Shown piece after piece: positions 21,392-33,496 of a DNA stretch of 64,000 nucleotides. Location of the stretch: assembly GCA_030411725.1 (NCBI GenBank), contig MU839846.1, forward strand, positions 248,001 to 312,000, given 5' to 3'. Source of the stretch: Echria macrotheca. Taxonomy: Eukaryota; Ascomycota; Sordariomycetes; Sordariales; Schizotheciaceae. The notes below the pieces were generated by a model. It saw only the letters and a program-made list of their open reading frames with translations. It was not told the origin of the DNA and ran no database searches. A program made the translations under genes and the position numbers. Positions within the stretch are counted from its first letter, which is position 1; every line of letters starts with the position of its first letter.

Positions 21392-22777
21392 ATGTCGACT
21401 GAGCGAGGGGACGAGGGCAGCGCCGCCCCTCCACCGCATACAACATCCGAGCCCAGCAACGCCCCTCCGCCGGATACAGCATCCGAGCCCAGCAACACCG
21501 TCTCGATAGGTACCAAGCGCACTGCTGATGACCTCAGCGGTGAGGTCGATATCTCGGATGCGCAAGAGCCCGGCGATGAAGTCGATGCGAGGCGCAAGCG
21601 CGCCAAGATCGACACCGAGGTAGCCGGCGACGGCAGAGACGAGCTTGAGGCAGGGGAAGTTGAGATACAGTCTCCTTCCCCTGATTCGCCATCTGGAGCA
21701 GTCAAGATCGCGGCTGAGGCGAAACCCTCCCATAAAGGATGGAACCAAGGCGTCAACAGTGGTCTACGGCTCTCGTTCGGCAAAAGCGTTCAGGCTACGT
21801 CCGAGCCTGGAGAAGTTGGGCTGGAGCTCTCAGAGCCGTCGGGGCTTTTAGACTTGGAAGAGCCGCTGGACGGCCGTTCGGAAACTTCAGAGGCTTCGGA
21901 GCTGGCCGAAGGCAAAAAGTTTCGCAAACACGTCAAGAAACGTTTTATGCCGTTGCCGGAACCCATCCCAGCACAACCCGTCATCATACCCCTGGGAATA
22001 CAAAAAAAGGACGCGAAAGCAGGCTTTTGGGGCTTGTCGGCGGACGAGAGGAGGGCTTATACCGAGAGATATTTCCCAGCCCTGACGGCGGATCAGAAGC
22101 AGTTCTGCGTAATGTGTATGTCTTCTACGCATTCGCCAGATGACTGTCCAGACCTCCAACGGGGGCTTGGTCATCCCAGTCGGATTCTCCCGGCTGTTCC
22201 CGCAGGAGAGAAATGTCGGGACTGCGTACGAAACTACCATTCCGACGTCAACATTTGGCGGACGTACGAACCCGACCAAAAGCCGCTGCTCAAGGTCAAA
22301 AGCTTACCTCACTTTTGCTGCAACTGCGGTGGCCCTCATAGTAGGGACAACTGCAACTTATACCCTGTGGTCGAAGCTCGGTTCTGCATCGCACGAGACG
22401 GCGCGTGGCACACTTGGAGCGATCAGCACTGGGAACGCTACGTGGATGTTAATTCTACATGGGAAGCTATCCAGCCTCCCCGCGAGCGCAAAGAGTCGCC
22501 GGGTAGACCCAACCTCGGTCCCTACAAGACCATCGTCCCCAAACGACACGTCGTGTTTGAGGCGGGGGACGACGATGATGATAACGAGCCCTTTCTGCAG
22601 CAGCCGGTGCAGAAGAAGAGCCGGGCCGAGATTAGCATTCGCGGGAGGGCATCGGGCCAGCAGTCGGGTGGGCAGAACTTGCACCAGCTGCCCCCTCCTC
22701 CGTTGCCTTTGCGGCCAACGCCGGCCCCGGCCCCGGGTGGGAAGCAGAGAGGCGGCAAGAAGAATAGACGGAATTGA
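21392..22777 (+). CDS. Zinc-knuckle (CCHC) protein, AIR1/AIR2-like
   Basis: Intronless, 461 aa. The N-terminal 200 residues are Ser/Pro/Glu-rich with KRARR-type basic patches (RRKRAKID). The core has one canonical knuckle at Cys239-Cys242-His247-Cys252, a degenerate one starting Cys275-Cys278 with a His but no final Cys before an IWRTYEPD segment, and a third at Cys309-Cys312-His316-Cys321 (C-x2-C-x3-H-x4-C). The WRTY sequence after knuckle 2 is typical of fungal Air-like proteins, RNA-binding subunits of the nuclear TRAMP polyadenylation complex. The C-terminus is Pro-rich and ends in a basic GGKKNRR tail. The Air2 assignment is likely but not certain, because other fungal zinc-knuckle proteins share this layout. 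The start is the first ATG after the TATA palindrome. Confidence 0.65.
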   Translation: MSTERGDEGSAAPPPHTTSEPSNAPPPDTASEPSNTVSIGTKRTADDLSGEVDISDAQEPGDEVDARRKRAKIDTEVAGDGRDELEAGEVEIQSPSPDSPSGAVKIAAEAKPSHKGWNQGVNSGLRLSFGKSVQATSEPGEVGLELSEPSGLLDLEEPLDGRSETSEASELAEGKKFRKHVKKRFMPLPEPIPAQPVIIPLGIQKKDAKAGFWGLSADERRAYTERYFPALTADQKQFCVMCMSSTHSPDDCPDLQRGLGHPSRILPAVPAGEKCRDCVRNYHSDVNIWRTYEPDQKPLLKVKSLPHFCCNCGGPHSRDNCNLYPVVEARFCIARDGAWHTWSDQHWERYVDVNSTWEAIQPPRERKESPGRPNLGPYKTIVPKRHVVFEAGDDDDDNEPFLQQPVQKKSRAEISIRGRASGQQSGGQNLHQLPPPPLPLRPTPAPAPGGKQRGGKKNRRN

Positions 22778-24967
22778 TAATGGCAAGTATTATTCTACGA
22801 AGTAGCGGATAATGTTGAGCAAGCGATGTTTCATGCTACCGAGCCTTGGGCCTGCTGCAGACGAACAAGGAGCGGAATATGATACGGAGAGGTGAGCATG
22901 GCTGGTCATCGGAGGAACACAACGCAGTGAATACAGAAGAGATGGCATTGCCAGTGGTTGGGTGTCTGCCAATATGACGATGTTTCACATATGTGCCACG
23001 ACAATTCTTCCACGCCAGCAGAGAAGAGGAGAGTGGCCGGAGAGTGCCATATCGATACCGGCGGCGGACTCGTTTCGAAACATTTGATCACGGGTCCCAC
23101 GAGTGAGGGGTAGGGAGTCCCGGCGTCGGAGTGACTCGGCCAGTCACTGGATTCGGCAAGCCATAGTGGTGGGGTCCTTGAGGTCTTTTTACGTGTCTAG
23201 ACCGCCGCCGCATTGCATCGAATCGGCACGGCCGCGAATCGCACAGCCGCGGATCGCATCGCGACGACTGTTTTTCGCGATAGACCGTGGGTGGACGTTG
23301 GCGCCGGCGCGGTGCGCTCTCTCGACCGTATTTCTGTCGTGGACCCGGACAATCCTCCTTCTCTCTCCTCTCTCCATTCCGCTCTTCGAGCTTTGTCGGT
23401 GCCCCTCTCCTCAATCGAGCATTTTGGCAGCCCCGAGTCTCTGATCTGATAGGCATAAACAAGGCTGGTCAGGCTCAAATCGGATTGGAGACGTTTACTA
23501 GGAGTTTGGCTGCCAACACAGCGCACTGGGCACCTCCAACAACGTTGGGCACCTGAGGACGCAACGCACTCCAGCAAGAGGGCAGACGTCGGCCTGTCCT
23601 TTCCACCCTCACCAGTCCACACTCGACGGCTTCGAAAGCAGGAGAGAGAGGAGGGCGCTTAGCATCTTTATGTGATCAGGCGTCCCAAGCGTAGCAACCA
23701 ACGTGGCATGGGACCAGCCAAAGCTGGAGAGATCGGAGAATTTAGCTGCCAGATTCGCGTCTGTTTCGCCCTGTCGTTCCCTTTCCGTGTTGCCAACGCG
23801 CGTGTTTCGCGCGAGACAGACGCGCTTCGTCCCGCAACGTCGTGGCACTCTGTCACACCCCTGTCGCGATGCGGAATGATTGGACAGCAGGCTATCGATA
23901 GCGCTTGGCCGTGCTCCCCAACCACCCTGTGGCCGATGCAAGCATGCAGACCTGTCACCTCGATGCACCGTCCGGTCCCGTTTCAGGCCTCGCCAGTGGC
24001 CGACAGCCGACGGGCCTCGAGACGGGGCTGCACCGACTCCGCCTCGCCGACAACTGCCGGCCAGTCAAGTCCTCCGGACGCGTCGCTGCCAGCTTCTCGG
24101 GGTCGCGTCTCCACTTTTGTGCGTCTTCCCTCTGCCACCGCCGGAAGACTCAGGCCTTCTCTCTCAACGGTTTCTGCCCTCTCCAGGAGTGACTTGGCCG
24201 ATGGGTAGTCTCGGCAACTGGCAGCAGTCTGGATGTACCCGGGCCAACCATCCCCGTCCGTCCCTGTCGCTCTGCAGAGTCGTGTGCTGCCCTGCAGCTC
24301 AGAGTTGAGAATGAGTCACTCGCAGCCATTCATTCTCGGATTGACGCTGCAAGCTGAGGAGGGGGGATGTTGCTCCCTCCATCCCCCATGCAGAGGGCCG
24401 ATCGGTAGAAAGTCGCAGAGACATTGTCCAGGAAGAGACAAAGTGTGGAGGCAAGTCGGGAGAGACAAGAAAAAAGGAGCGCGTTTGTTGGACGCATCCA
24501 CGCATCCACGCTCCCGCGCCTCCACCATCCACGCTTCCGCATCGCAGAAGTCTGCAGTTTGCAGCGGTTTGCAGCAAGGAAAATCTGGGGCTTATAATTC
24601 TTGACCACCTTGATTTCCCTCCTCTCGTCTCTTCCCTTTCGTTTCAATTTTTGTTTTAGCTCTGTCTTGTTGTACCTATCTCGAGGTTTGTTTCTTGGTG
24701 GCCTGTTCGGCATCACTCCACTCAATCATCATCCATATCAAACTGTGTTTTCTCGCTGTGCCTCGCCCGCCCTGCCGTCCTTCTTCAGACTTCATTGTTG
24801 TCCATCATTGGGGTTGCTGGCTCGATCCCTGTCCTCACAGACGGTTAACCAACGCCCATTGTTTTGTTTGACAGACCACCTCCGGGGCCAGCTTGCTGCT
24901 TGGCGCCACCGTCGGAAGACGGCCTACACCGGAGACCACACCCAAACCCCCAGATCATGCCAGCAGC
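22778..24967. other. Spacer: 3' flank of the zinc-knuckle gene and promoter of the F-box-like gene
   Basis: About 2.2 kb. The last 350 bases are pyrimidine-rich (TTTCCCTCCTCTCG and similar), as in many fungal 5' UTRs. Open frames here are Arg/Ser/Pro-rich, overlap on both strands and show no family features. Confidence 0.55.
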
Positions 24968-27421
24968 ATGGCAACCGCTCCACAAGCATTCTACCGCCTG
25001 TGGCAGGAGGACAAGATCCGCGAGAAGCTCTTTGACATACTCCCCAAGGAAGACCTCTGCAACATCCGATTAGCCAACTCGGCCTGCTGCAACCTTGTCA
25101 CAAAGAGGCTCTTCCTCAGGACACACATAACCTTTACAGCAAACACCTTCACCAAGACCACCAGGATACAGGCGCTTGCCCGCATCGGCCATCATGTCGA
25201 GCATCTTACCTTTTCCTTTGCCCACTCGGACGCCACCTTCCTCCCACCCCTTATCCATCCCGAGTCCGGACGGGAGATATGCTTCCTCTACACCCCTTAC
25301 ACGTCCATGGCCTCGGCCCTGTCGAGGCCAAAGTACGCCAATTCCGAGCTCGGCGAGATCCTGACCCAACAGTATCCTCCTCTCTTCCACGCCGCCAGCA
25401 ATGTGACGTCGTTCATCCATGCGGTCAAGAACATGCCCAACATCCGGCATGTGACCATCAAGACGCCAGGCCAGGATCCCAAGGAACGGTACCGCCGCAG
25501 TATCGTCGACTATGCGCTCATGAGCCTGCGCATCTCACTTGAGCGCGCACCCCTCGATAAGCTGAATAAGCTGTCGCTCTCAGGGGTCCACGCATCGTCC
25601 TTTAACTACCTCCGCCATCTCCCTGGATTCGGCGCATCACCGTCTGCGGCAAGGCGGTGGCGACAGATCCGGAAACTCTACATCTCGGTCGAGGCATGGG
25701 ACTTTTACAGCACATCACCAGGCGTTGACAACCTCAAGATGATCGACGATTACATCCGAACCTTTGCGCCGCAACTAGAAAAGTTCGCCTTTACCTGGAT
25801 CGGGCGTCGCGGACCTTGCCCTCTGGCTCTCGCGGGCGATCCCCTCTTCGCACCGCCGCGGCACACCAAGAAGCTTTTCAACGAGCTGACGAGCCCCATG
25901 TCGCCGTTACCGGCGTCCCCGCCGCGATGCCCCATAATCATGCCCAGGTTACGGTCCATGGCGGTGCGCAACGCCACGATGAACGCACAGCAACTCCGGG
26001 GCCTGATCACCAGCCACAAGGCCACGGTGCGGGAATTCGACTTTGAGAACGTGGCCCTCATCAAGGGCGGAAGCTGGGATGAGGCGCTGGCCCCGCTCAC
26101 CAGCGGGAGCCAGGACGCCTGGTCGAGATATTCTCTCAGCGGAAGCGAAAGCAGCTTCCGACCAGGAACCGCCCAATCCGCCGGCTCCGGGTCGGCTGTC
26201 GCCAGCTCTATCGAGGACGAACAGCTTCTCCCATCGTCGGCGGCTGCCGCTGCTAGCAAGGAGCTTTTCGATGTTGACCTGGACGGCATGGTCTTTGGCG
26301 GCGTGAACGACGTCGAGGCGCTTGAGGCCGGCGTCGAGGAGTGGGCGCGCGGCGTGACAGCCGCAGCCGCCAATGCGAGCACAGTTGGCTCGATACCGGA
26401 GGTGGCCGAGATCGACAAGGAGACAGACGGTGGTCTCGCCTCTGACATTGAAGCCGCTCGTCAGGCCAGTCTAGGATTCAGCACGAAACTGAAGAAGCGA
26501 CGCATCCGGAAGAAGAAGTCGTCGTCTTCGCGCAAGCACGGGTCCGATGACGAAGCAGCAGCAGCCCGCAAGGATCGCAAGGACCGGAAGGAAACCAAGG
26601 AGAAGGACAAGTCCCGCAGCCGCAGCCACAGCCGCCATAAGCGGTCACGCAGCGACGAGACGAGCAACCGGTCCCGCAGTCATGACAGGTCATCACGAAA
26701 CGACCGCGACAGGTCACCCTCGCGCCGGCGCCACCGTCGCCATCACCGCCATCACTCGGAAGAAATCCCCGCAGTCCCGCCAATGCCGGAAGTCATCGGC
26801 ACCGACGACGAGGCCTTCTATCGGCCATCGACGCCGCCGAAACAACCAAGACAGATGCTGCAGCAGATCACGGCGCCCATCGTCGACGCCTCCCCGCTGC
26901 CCGTCCTGCTGCAACCGACGGTTTATGATCCTTCGGCCAAGTCGGGCCCGCTCGTCGTGGCCGTATCCGAAGTAGTCGCGCAAGACGACGGGCTGACGCC
27001 GACGCAGCGCACCATCGAGGCGGATATGCTCGCCGAGGCGCAGGATGCGGCGGCGAGGTCGTCGGCGCTGCAGCGCGCCAAGGAGACGGTGCTGATGAAG
27101 CTTTCGCGCGAGTTTTGCAGTAAGCGCAGGACCGGCCATAAAGACTCGGCGGCTGTGGTGGCGGGGCTGTCGGCGTTGAATCTGGGGATGGCGCATGGGA
27201 TTGGGAGTTCTTCTGCTGGTCCTTTTGGGAATGTAAGTGTGGTGAGCTCGACGGCGGGCGGCGGCGGCGGTGGGTGCGGTGCGTCGAGCTCGATTGGGGT
27301 GAGGTTTCGCGAGGGGCTGTTTGGGAGGAGTATGGCTAGCATTGGGGTGGTTGCGGACCATGGGCATCGGAGTTTGGAGAGTCAGAGTGCTTTGGTGCCG
27401 TTGATGTTTAGTCGGTCTTAG
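24968..27421 (+). CDS. F-box-like protein with RS-rich region
   Basis: Intronless, 817 aa. The start is taken at MATAPQAF (24968); an earlier in-frame ATG at 24893 would add 25 polar residues and lies in the leader. Residues about 12-50 (EKLFDILPKEDLCNIRLANSA...) have the L-P...L...R.....C pattern of an F-box, which links substrates to SCF ubiquitin ligases through Skp1. The following 350 residues contain leucine-spaced segments such as LNKLSLSG and LRSMAVRN, like the irregular LRR part of fungal F-box proteins. Then come a low-complexity Ser/Gly/Ala part, a basic Lys/Arg/Ser stretch (KDKSRSRSHSRHKRSRS) and a Gly-rich tail. An RS stretch is unusual for an F-box protein and suggests nuclear location, which is an inference. 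No named orthologue is recognised. Confidence 0.65.
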   Translation: MATAPQAFYRLWQEDKIREKLFDILPKEDLCNIRLANSACCNLVTKRLFLRTHITFTANTFTKTTRIQALARIGHHVEHLTFSFAHSDATFLPPLIHPESGREICFLYTPYTSMASALSRPKYANSELGEILTQQYPPLFHAASNVTSFIHAVKNMPNIRHVTIKTPGQDPKERYRRSIVDYALMSLRISLERAPLDKLNKLSLSGVHASSFNYLRHLPGFGASPSAARRWRQIRKLYISVEAWDFYSTSPGVDNLKMIDDYIRTFAPQLEKFAFTWIGRRGPCPLALAGDPLFAPPRHTKKLFNELTSPMSPLPASPPRCPIIMPRLRSMAVRNATMNAQQLRGLITSHKATVREFDFENVALIKGGSWDEALAPLTSGSQDAWSRYSLSGSESSFRPGTAQSAGSGSAVASSIEDEQLLPSSAAAAASKELFDVDLDGMVFGGVNDVEALEAGVEEWARGVTAAAANASTVGSIPEVAEIDKETDGGLASDIEAARQASLGFSTKLKKRRIRKKKSSSSRKHGSDDEAAAARKDRKDRKETKEKDKSRSRSHSRHKRSRSDETSNRSRSHDRSSRNDRDRSPSRRRHRRHHRHHSEEIPAVPPMPEVIGTDDEAFYRPSTPPKQPRQMLQQITAPIVDASPLPVLLQPTVYDPSAKSGPLVVAVSEVVAQDDGLTPTQRTIEADMLAEAQDAAARSSALQRAKETVLMKLSREFCSKRRTGHKDSAAVVAGLSALNLGMAHGIGSSSAGPFGNVSVVSSTAGGGGGGCGASSSIGVRFREGLFGRSMASIGVVADHGHRSLESQSALVPLMFSRS

Positions 27422-29269
27422 GCGCTGTTGTGCTTGGATACCTACCTACTGGCCTTACCTTTGTTTTTATTCGACGACGTTGGCGAACGAACGGTTACGG
27501 CGTTCAGGGGGGCACATTTCGGGGGACGTGGCGGGTTGTTGGGATGATTGAATGATGGGACGGAGTTGTGGTACAGAAAGGGGGGGTATGGACGAAAAGG
27601 TACATGAATGGATGGATCTGGATCACGGATCATGGACGGAGCATGAGCTGCCGGGTTCTACGGGACGGCGGCGTACGATTTTGTAATGACCCAACGCACA
27701 CTGTTATGACACAGTTTTTTCTTATTTCCATATTTTGCAATACATGTCAACATACCCGAGTATTCTCTGGTTCTGGTGGAGTTGGAGGACATTGTCCCAT
27801 GGTTGTACAGTCATCAAAGCTTATTGATCCCTCCGGGCGTTTTGGTCCGCCGATCGCATCCACGTCGCCACGACATGATGGTTCTGGAAGCACGGCGGCC
27901 AAGCCCCGATTCGGCTACCGATCCGCCTGTATTATTCAGACCACAGCGGGCCAGGCTTCCGGGGACTCGGAGTCTCGGACACACACAGCACTGAAAGAGA
28001 CAACATATTCGCCGGACCGGCCACCAAGCAGTGAGTGGTGAAGGCACTGGACGTTGTGCGACATCTGCATGGAAATAATCCGAGAAACATTGGTCTTTGA
28101 ATGACAGAAACAGACATCTGGATCACTGGAACTTCCAGAACCAATGATCAGCAAACGGGTCTCCACCAAAAAGTTCGATCGCTGATCTGGCCGGCGAATC
28201 GAGCGCCCAATTGATGCGATCGAAGTCTGGCCGGGCAAACCGGCTCGCTGGATCTGGCCTTGGCGCAGCGACGGACAAGCTCAACGGTCCAGACCAGCAA
28301 AGCTGAGTGGCCTCGGAAGGGCGAAAGATTGTGAAACGACGTCAGAAGTGCAATTGCATCTTTCTTGGTTTTCGATATTCTATACGGACTACGGAATAGA
28401 GCGAACACAATTCAAGGAGATACGAGTAGTGTACGTGGAGAAAAAAGTGCACGGGCGAATTCTTGGTCATTGGCCACGACGGGAACAGCTCTCAGCCGAC
28501 CGATCAATGTTCTGGCCCGTCTTCATTTCGCTGCCAAGCATTGCGCTAGTTGCCGGACTGAGTTTAGCTTCCACACGAGACGCAGAGCGAATGCGCATGG
28601 GTGGCTCGTTCGGGCTGGCTTAGTTGCTGAGGAGTTCGTTCTCCCGGCTGATGTGCCTTCTCGTCCGATTTCTCAATCCGCATCCGCCTCCTCGTAGCCT
28701 CTCCCCTCGTCCTCCCAACGCCAGCCCGGTAGCGTAGTGGCTAGCTCTGGCAAGGTGTGCGCCCTGTTCGCCGGCAACCATCCGATCCTCCCGCACCCGT
28801 TTTTGCCTTGAGCCTTGCCCTGCCTTTGCCCGGCGGACCGTGGCAGCTGAAGGACCACCACGACGATACAGGACGACCTAGGCTCCGCTCGACGACAGAC
28901 GCCTCCTGGTTTCCCGCAAGTTTCGAGATTGACAGCAATTCGCCCCCCCTAACCTCGACCTCGAATCGCCATTCCTCGTCATAATCGCGAGCCTGTCGAC
29001 GCCGAACGAACCCATTCGCAAGTTTATCTCCGTCGTCGCGGCGCCGCACCACGTTGCCGGAAAAAACAGGCTGTTGGGAATCTCCGCGGTAGCCAGCCCC
29101 AGCGCCCAGCGGACAACGAGCTCCGAGTGAGATCGTCGACGACGGCGATAAAGCCTCTTGCACAGTTTACAATACCCCCCTCACCTGAGTGGTACATACA
29201 CAGCTCGGCATAACATGATTGCGCACCGCGGACCACCCCAAGACTGTCCTCGCTAGTCGGCCGCCGAAG
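27422..29269. other. Spacer: F-box-like 3' flank and SLN1 promoter/5' UTR
   Basis: About 1.85 kb with no credible gene. The sequence at 28728-28740 (TAGCGTAGTGG) matches a tRNA A box, but no B box or acceptor stem follows, so no tRNA is called. The tail end upstream of 29270 should be the kinase gene's leader. Confidence 0.55.
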
Positions 29270-32200
29270 ATGAGAGTTGCGATCCGGGAGCAGCTTGCGG
29301 CGCTTGTCATCTTCGCCGTGCTGGTTGCCCTCGCCATCGTGTCCATACCGACATGGATCTACGTCAACAACTTCGTCGTCGGCGTCGAGTCGGGCGGCCT
29401 CGCCCTGACGGCCTCCCTCAAAGCCGCGCGCGTCTCGTCCGAGATCGACCTCGTCCAGACCACGTGCCAGACCATATCGACGCGCCTGCTGCTGCAGAAC
29501 GCCTTTACCAACTTTTACAATAAAAACGCCACCAGCCCCGACCCGTGGCTCGAGGCGCGCCAGGATCTCGAGAGCGCCTTGAGTGCTACCGGCTTTTCGA
29601 ATCTCCTCCAGGCCCGGCTCTACTCGCGCAACACGACGGGTGAGTCGGACACCGGGCTGGTCAGCCTGACGGGCAATGCCGTGACGCAGGGCGCCCCGAT
29701 TCTGCTCCCCTACCTCACCCCGAACGGCAGCCAGGTTTATCTCGGAGATACCCAGTATGGCTATCCGCCGCAGCTCTATCCCAATATCACCTATGTACCC
29801 CTGAACCGGTCCAACAGCTTCATGCCGACTCCGGCGTTCGCCGCTACGATATTCCCGAACGGAGTGGCACTCGGCAACGGCAGCGATGGACAGGGTATCC
29901 TCCTCGGCCCACTGGTGCTCAACAACACATTCGCCCTGATCTCCATCACGGTCCCGGTTCGGATGAACTCGAATTCCGGCTACATACTCGGCTACATGAC
30001 GGTCGTAGCCAGCGCCAACAGCATCCTCGCCGTCCAGACATCCAACGAAGGGTTAGGGAATACCGGCGTCATGCTCATAGTAGGCTCGTCGAACCCCTGG
30101 AACCACTTTGACGATCAACTATCGGCCACCAACGCGACGTTCCAGCCGCCCAAGGAGGAGTTTTCGAACCAGCCGGTGCAGTTCATCTTCCCGCCGCTCA
30201 CGCCGCCTTTCGAGGCCGACCGGCACAACGTGCACAGCTTCGCGTCGGGTCACTTTGACGACCCGTTCCCCCTGGACCAATTCCCCGCCGTGTTTAGCGT
30301 GTTTTACAACCGGAATACGGCGCCGAACAACGCTACGAGTTTTCTGTCGACGACCAACGAGCAGGGGTATAACGTGGCCGTGGGCGTTGCGCGGCCGCAG
30401 ACGTCGCTGGTGACGTGGGCCGTCGTGGTCGAGCAGGATGTCAGCGAGGCGTTTGCGCCCATCAAAACGCTGAGAAATATTTTGCTGGGTTGTGTTTTCG
30501 GCACGGCCGGGTTCGTGATTCTACTCATCTTCCCGTGCGCACATCTCAGCGTGATGCCCATCCGGAGACTCAAAGCGGCTACTGAAAAATCGATTGCGCC
30601 GCCGGGATACGAGGAGGAATTTGACGACGACTTCGACGAGGAAGATCCGAGCTCGGGCGGGACGACGTCCGGGATTTCGGAGAAGGGCATCTTCGGGGCG
30701 ATTCGCAAGCGGATACGCAAGCGGCGGCGGGCGCGGATGCGGGCGGGGATGACCAACGAGCCGACGCGGCGCGCGTTCAAGATCCCGGCCCGGGTCGAAG
30801 ACCGCAAGCATCTTGTCACGGACGAGCTGACGGAGCTGACGCAGACGTTCAACGAGATGACGGACGAGCTGGTGAAGCAGTACACGTCGCTGGACGAGAA
30901 GGTGGCGGAGCGGACGAGGGAACTCGAGATTAGCAAGAAGGCGGCCGAGGCGGCCAACGAGAGCAAGACGCTTTTTATTGCGAATATCTCGCACGAGCTC
31001 AAGACGCCGCTCAACGGCATCATGGGCATGTGCGCCGTGTGCATGGAGGAGGACGATATCAACCGGATCAAGCAGTCGCTCAAGACGCTGTACAAGTCGG
31101 GCGATCTCCTGCTGCATCTCCTGGAAGATCTGCTGAGCTTTTCGAAGAACCAGATCGGGCAGCAGGTCAGTCTGGAGGAGCGGGAATTCCGGCTTGGCGA
31201 CATCCGGTCGCAGATGCTCGCTATTTTTGACAAGCAGGTCCGCGAGAGCAATATCTCGTTCAGTGTCAGTTTTGTGGGTGCCGACCCTGCCGACATGAGT
31301 CCGAGTCCCGAGCGTCCGGAGCGTCGGCCGAGCATGGAGAAGAAGCTGCCGGCTATCGGTCCGCTGGGCGTCGGGAGGTTAAAGGACATGTGTCTCTGGG
31401 GCGACCAGCACCGCATCTTGCAGGTGATCATCAATCTAGTTAACAACAGTCTCAAATTCACGCCCGCCGGCGGCCGGGTGGAACTGAGGATACGATGTGT
31501 GGGCGAGATGGAACAGCCGAGCGACGAGAGCAGGACGTCGTCGTTTTCGAAGTCGGGCTCACACCGTGCGGGACGGACACGGCACCGGGTCGGGTCAGGG
31601 TCGACCAACACGGCCAGCTCCAAGACGGCGCACTCGCCGACTACTAATCCGCTCAAGGCGGGCGGCGGGACGGCTCTGTCGATCAACCCGTTGGACCCCA
31701 AGCCGACGCCGCATGTTTATATCCGGGAGCGCTCGCCGACGCCGCCGCCGCCGAACGCCAAGACTTTTCTATTCGAGTTCGAGGTCGAGGATACGGGGCC
31801 GGGTATTGCCGAGCATATGCAGCAAAAGATCTTTGAGCCGTTTGTGCAGGGCGATCTGGGACTGAGCAAGAAGTTTGGGGGTACAGGGCTGGGGTTGAGT
31901 ATCTGCTCTCAGCTGGCGACCATTATGGGTGGCACGATCTCGTTGAAGAGCACGGTCGGGGTTGGGACGACGTTTACCATGCAGATCCCGCTGAAATATG
32001 TCAAGGATCGGTACGTTGTTTTTTTTTTTTTTTTATGACGTCTCTTTTTTCTGACGGTCGGTTAACATACGTGTGTACAGGGCATCGAGCACGGCATCGA
32101 GCAGCATGAAATCACGGCCGGCCAGCGTCAGCTCGATCGACGTGGAGAACGTGCGCAACTCCAAGGAGATCCACAACCCGCCCAACGCAGCTACAGTTCT

Positions 32201-32876
32201 GAACAAGCAGCCTCGGCTGGTCGGACTGAGCCAGCCGTTCTTCGCGACGAATCCGCACTCGCTCCCGAGTAAGGAAGACCAGATGGCGGCCATCGACCGG
32301 GCCATGTCGAACCGGTCGGGTCAAGGAAAACTGCGGGTGCTCGTGGCCGACGACAACTCGACCAACATCGAGGTCGTCAGCCGGATGCTCAAGCTCGAGG
32401 ATATCTACGACGTGACGATCGCCAAGGACGGGCAAGAAGCGTACGACCTGGTGAAAGCCAACATGGAGAACAACCAGCGGTTCGACGTCATCTTCATGGA
32501 CATCCAGATGCCGAACCTGGACGGGCTGCAGTCGACGCGGCTGATCCGCAAGATGGGCTACAGCGCGCCGATTGTCGCGCTCACGGCTTTTTCGGAAGAG
32601 AGTAATGTGAAGGAGTGCATGGAGTCGGGCATGGACGAGTTTCTGTCGAAGCCGATCCGACGGCCGGCGCTGAAGCAGGTGCTGAGGAAGTTTGCGACCA
32701 TCGAGGAGGAGCCCGAGACGGCGAGCAGCCAGGGCGGGAAGAGGACGCCGGCGCAGACGCCTCAGGGCGAGGACAAGGGGGATCCGCTGGCTGAGGAGGG
32801 GAGGGCGGCGACGGCGAAGAGTAATGGGTTTCATGCGCAGCCGCAGCCTCCGCCGGTGCCGGGGGTTCCTACGTGA
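29270..32876 (+). CDS. SLN1: Hybrid sensor histidine kinase, Sln1/TcsB type (osmosensing)
   Basis: Two exons, 29270-32010 and 32081-32876, with a 70-nt intron containing a T-run, giving 1178 aa. The start MRVAIREQLAALV matches the usual Sln1 N-terminus. TM1 is at about 8-31, then a large extracellular sensor with many N-x-S/T sites, TM2 at about 401-425, and a HAMP-like/coiled-coil linker. The HisKA H-box has the phospho-acceptor His575 (SHELKTPLNGIMG). The ATPase domain has an N box (NLVNNSLKF), G1 (DTGPGI), F box (FEPFVQGD) and G2 (GGTGLGLSI). The receiver domain holds the acidic pair DD and phospho-acceptor Asp1054 (FMDIQMP), with the conserved Lys in SKPIRR. Such proteins sense turgor in the plasma membrane and pass phosphate through an HPt protein to Ssk1, controlling the HOG MAPK path. 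There is no HPt domain, as expected. A poorly conserved Ser/Pro insert of about 100 residues lies between the N box and G1. Confidence 0.95.
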
Positions 32877-33496
32877 TTTTATGGGGGATTGTTGTAAGTC
32901 GATTTATGTGGGAAGCGTGGAGTATACGGCGTTTGTGGTTTAAACGGTGGCATCTTTTTTTAAGGGGAAGGGATGTGTTTTTTTGTGGGATATAGATCTA
33001 CTAGGGTCATCGCATGCTCATACTGGAGTAAAAAGTTGGGCTTAAATCTTACTGAACGGTGGGTGGTGGTAAGATAGGAGGTGTGGAGGTGTGTATGGAT
33101 AGCAATATAATATGATGAGGTATCCCGTATTTTTGTCGGAAGTATTGGTGTAATGGTGACTTTGATGTGACTTTACAATGTCCTGGATATCACTCCACTA
33201 GTGTGTCAGTGAGGATAGAGGTTGATGTGGTCCATGTATCAAAATAACCGTGTCAAGTGTTTTGAAGGAGAGATGGTGACTACCGATATCCCGACCCGGC
33301 CAAGACGGGGTGGGCCCTCCCCCGCCCGCAATCCCACATGAATCTGCCGGCCGATGCCGGGGCGGGTAACGGGTGTTGTTGAACGTCATGCCTATGTAGA
33401 GTACAAACATTTACATACAATAACCTCTTTACTTCCCCCCCCCCCCCCCCATTCTCTACAACGGCCATTCCCCCCTACCTATCCAATCGCCGGCCA
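32877..33496. other. Spacer between SLN1 and the AhpD-like gene
   Basis: About 620 bp holding the SLN1 3' UTR and the promoter of the next gene. A run of about 15 C lies at 33436-33450, 46 nt before the chosen start. No gene seen. Confidence 0.55.
33436..33450. repeat. Poly(C) run
   Basis: About 15 consecutive C just upstream of the AhpD-like gene. Its length is likely to vary between reads or strains. Confidence 0.8.

Noticed and set aside
28728..28775. Possible tRNA: TAGCGTAGTGG fits an A box
   Set aside because: No GGTTCRA-type B box at a proper distance, and no acceptor stem pairs.
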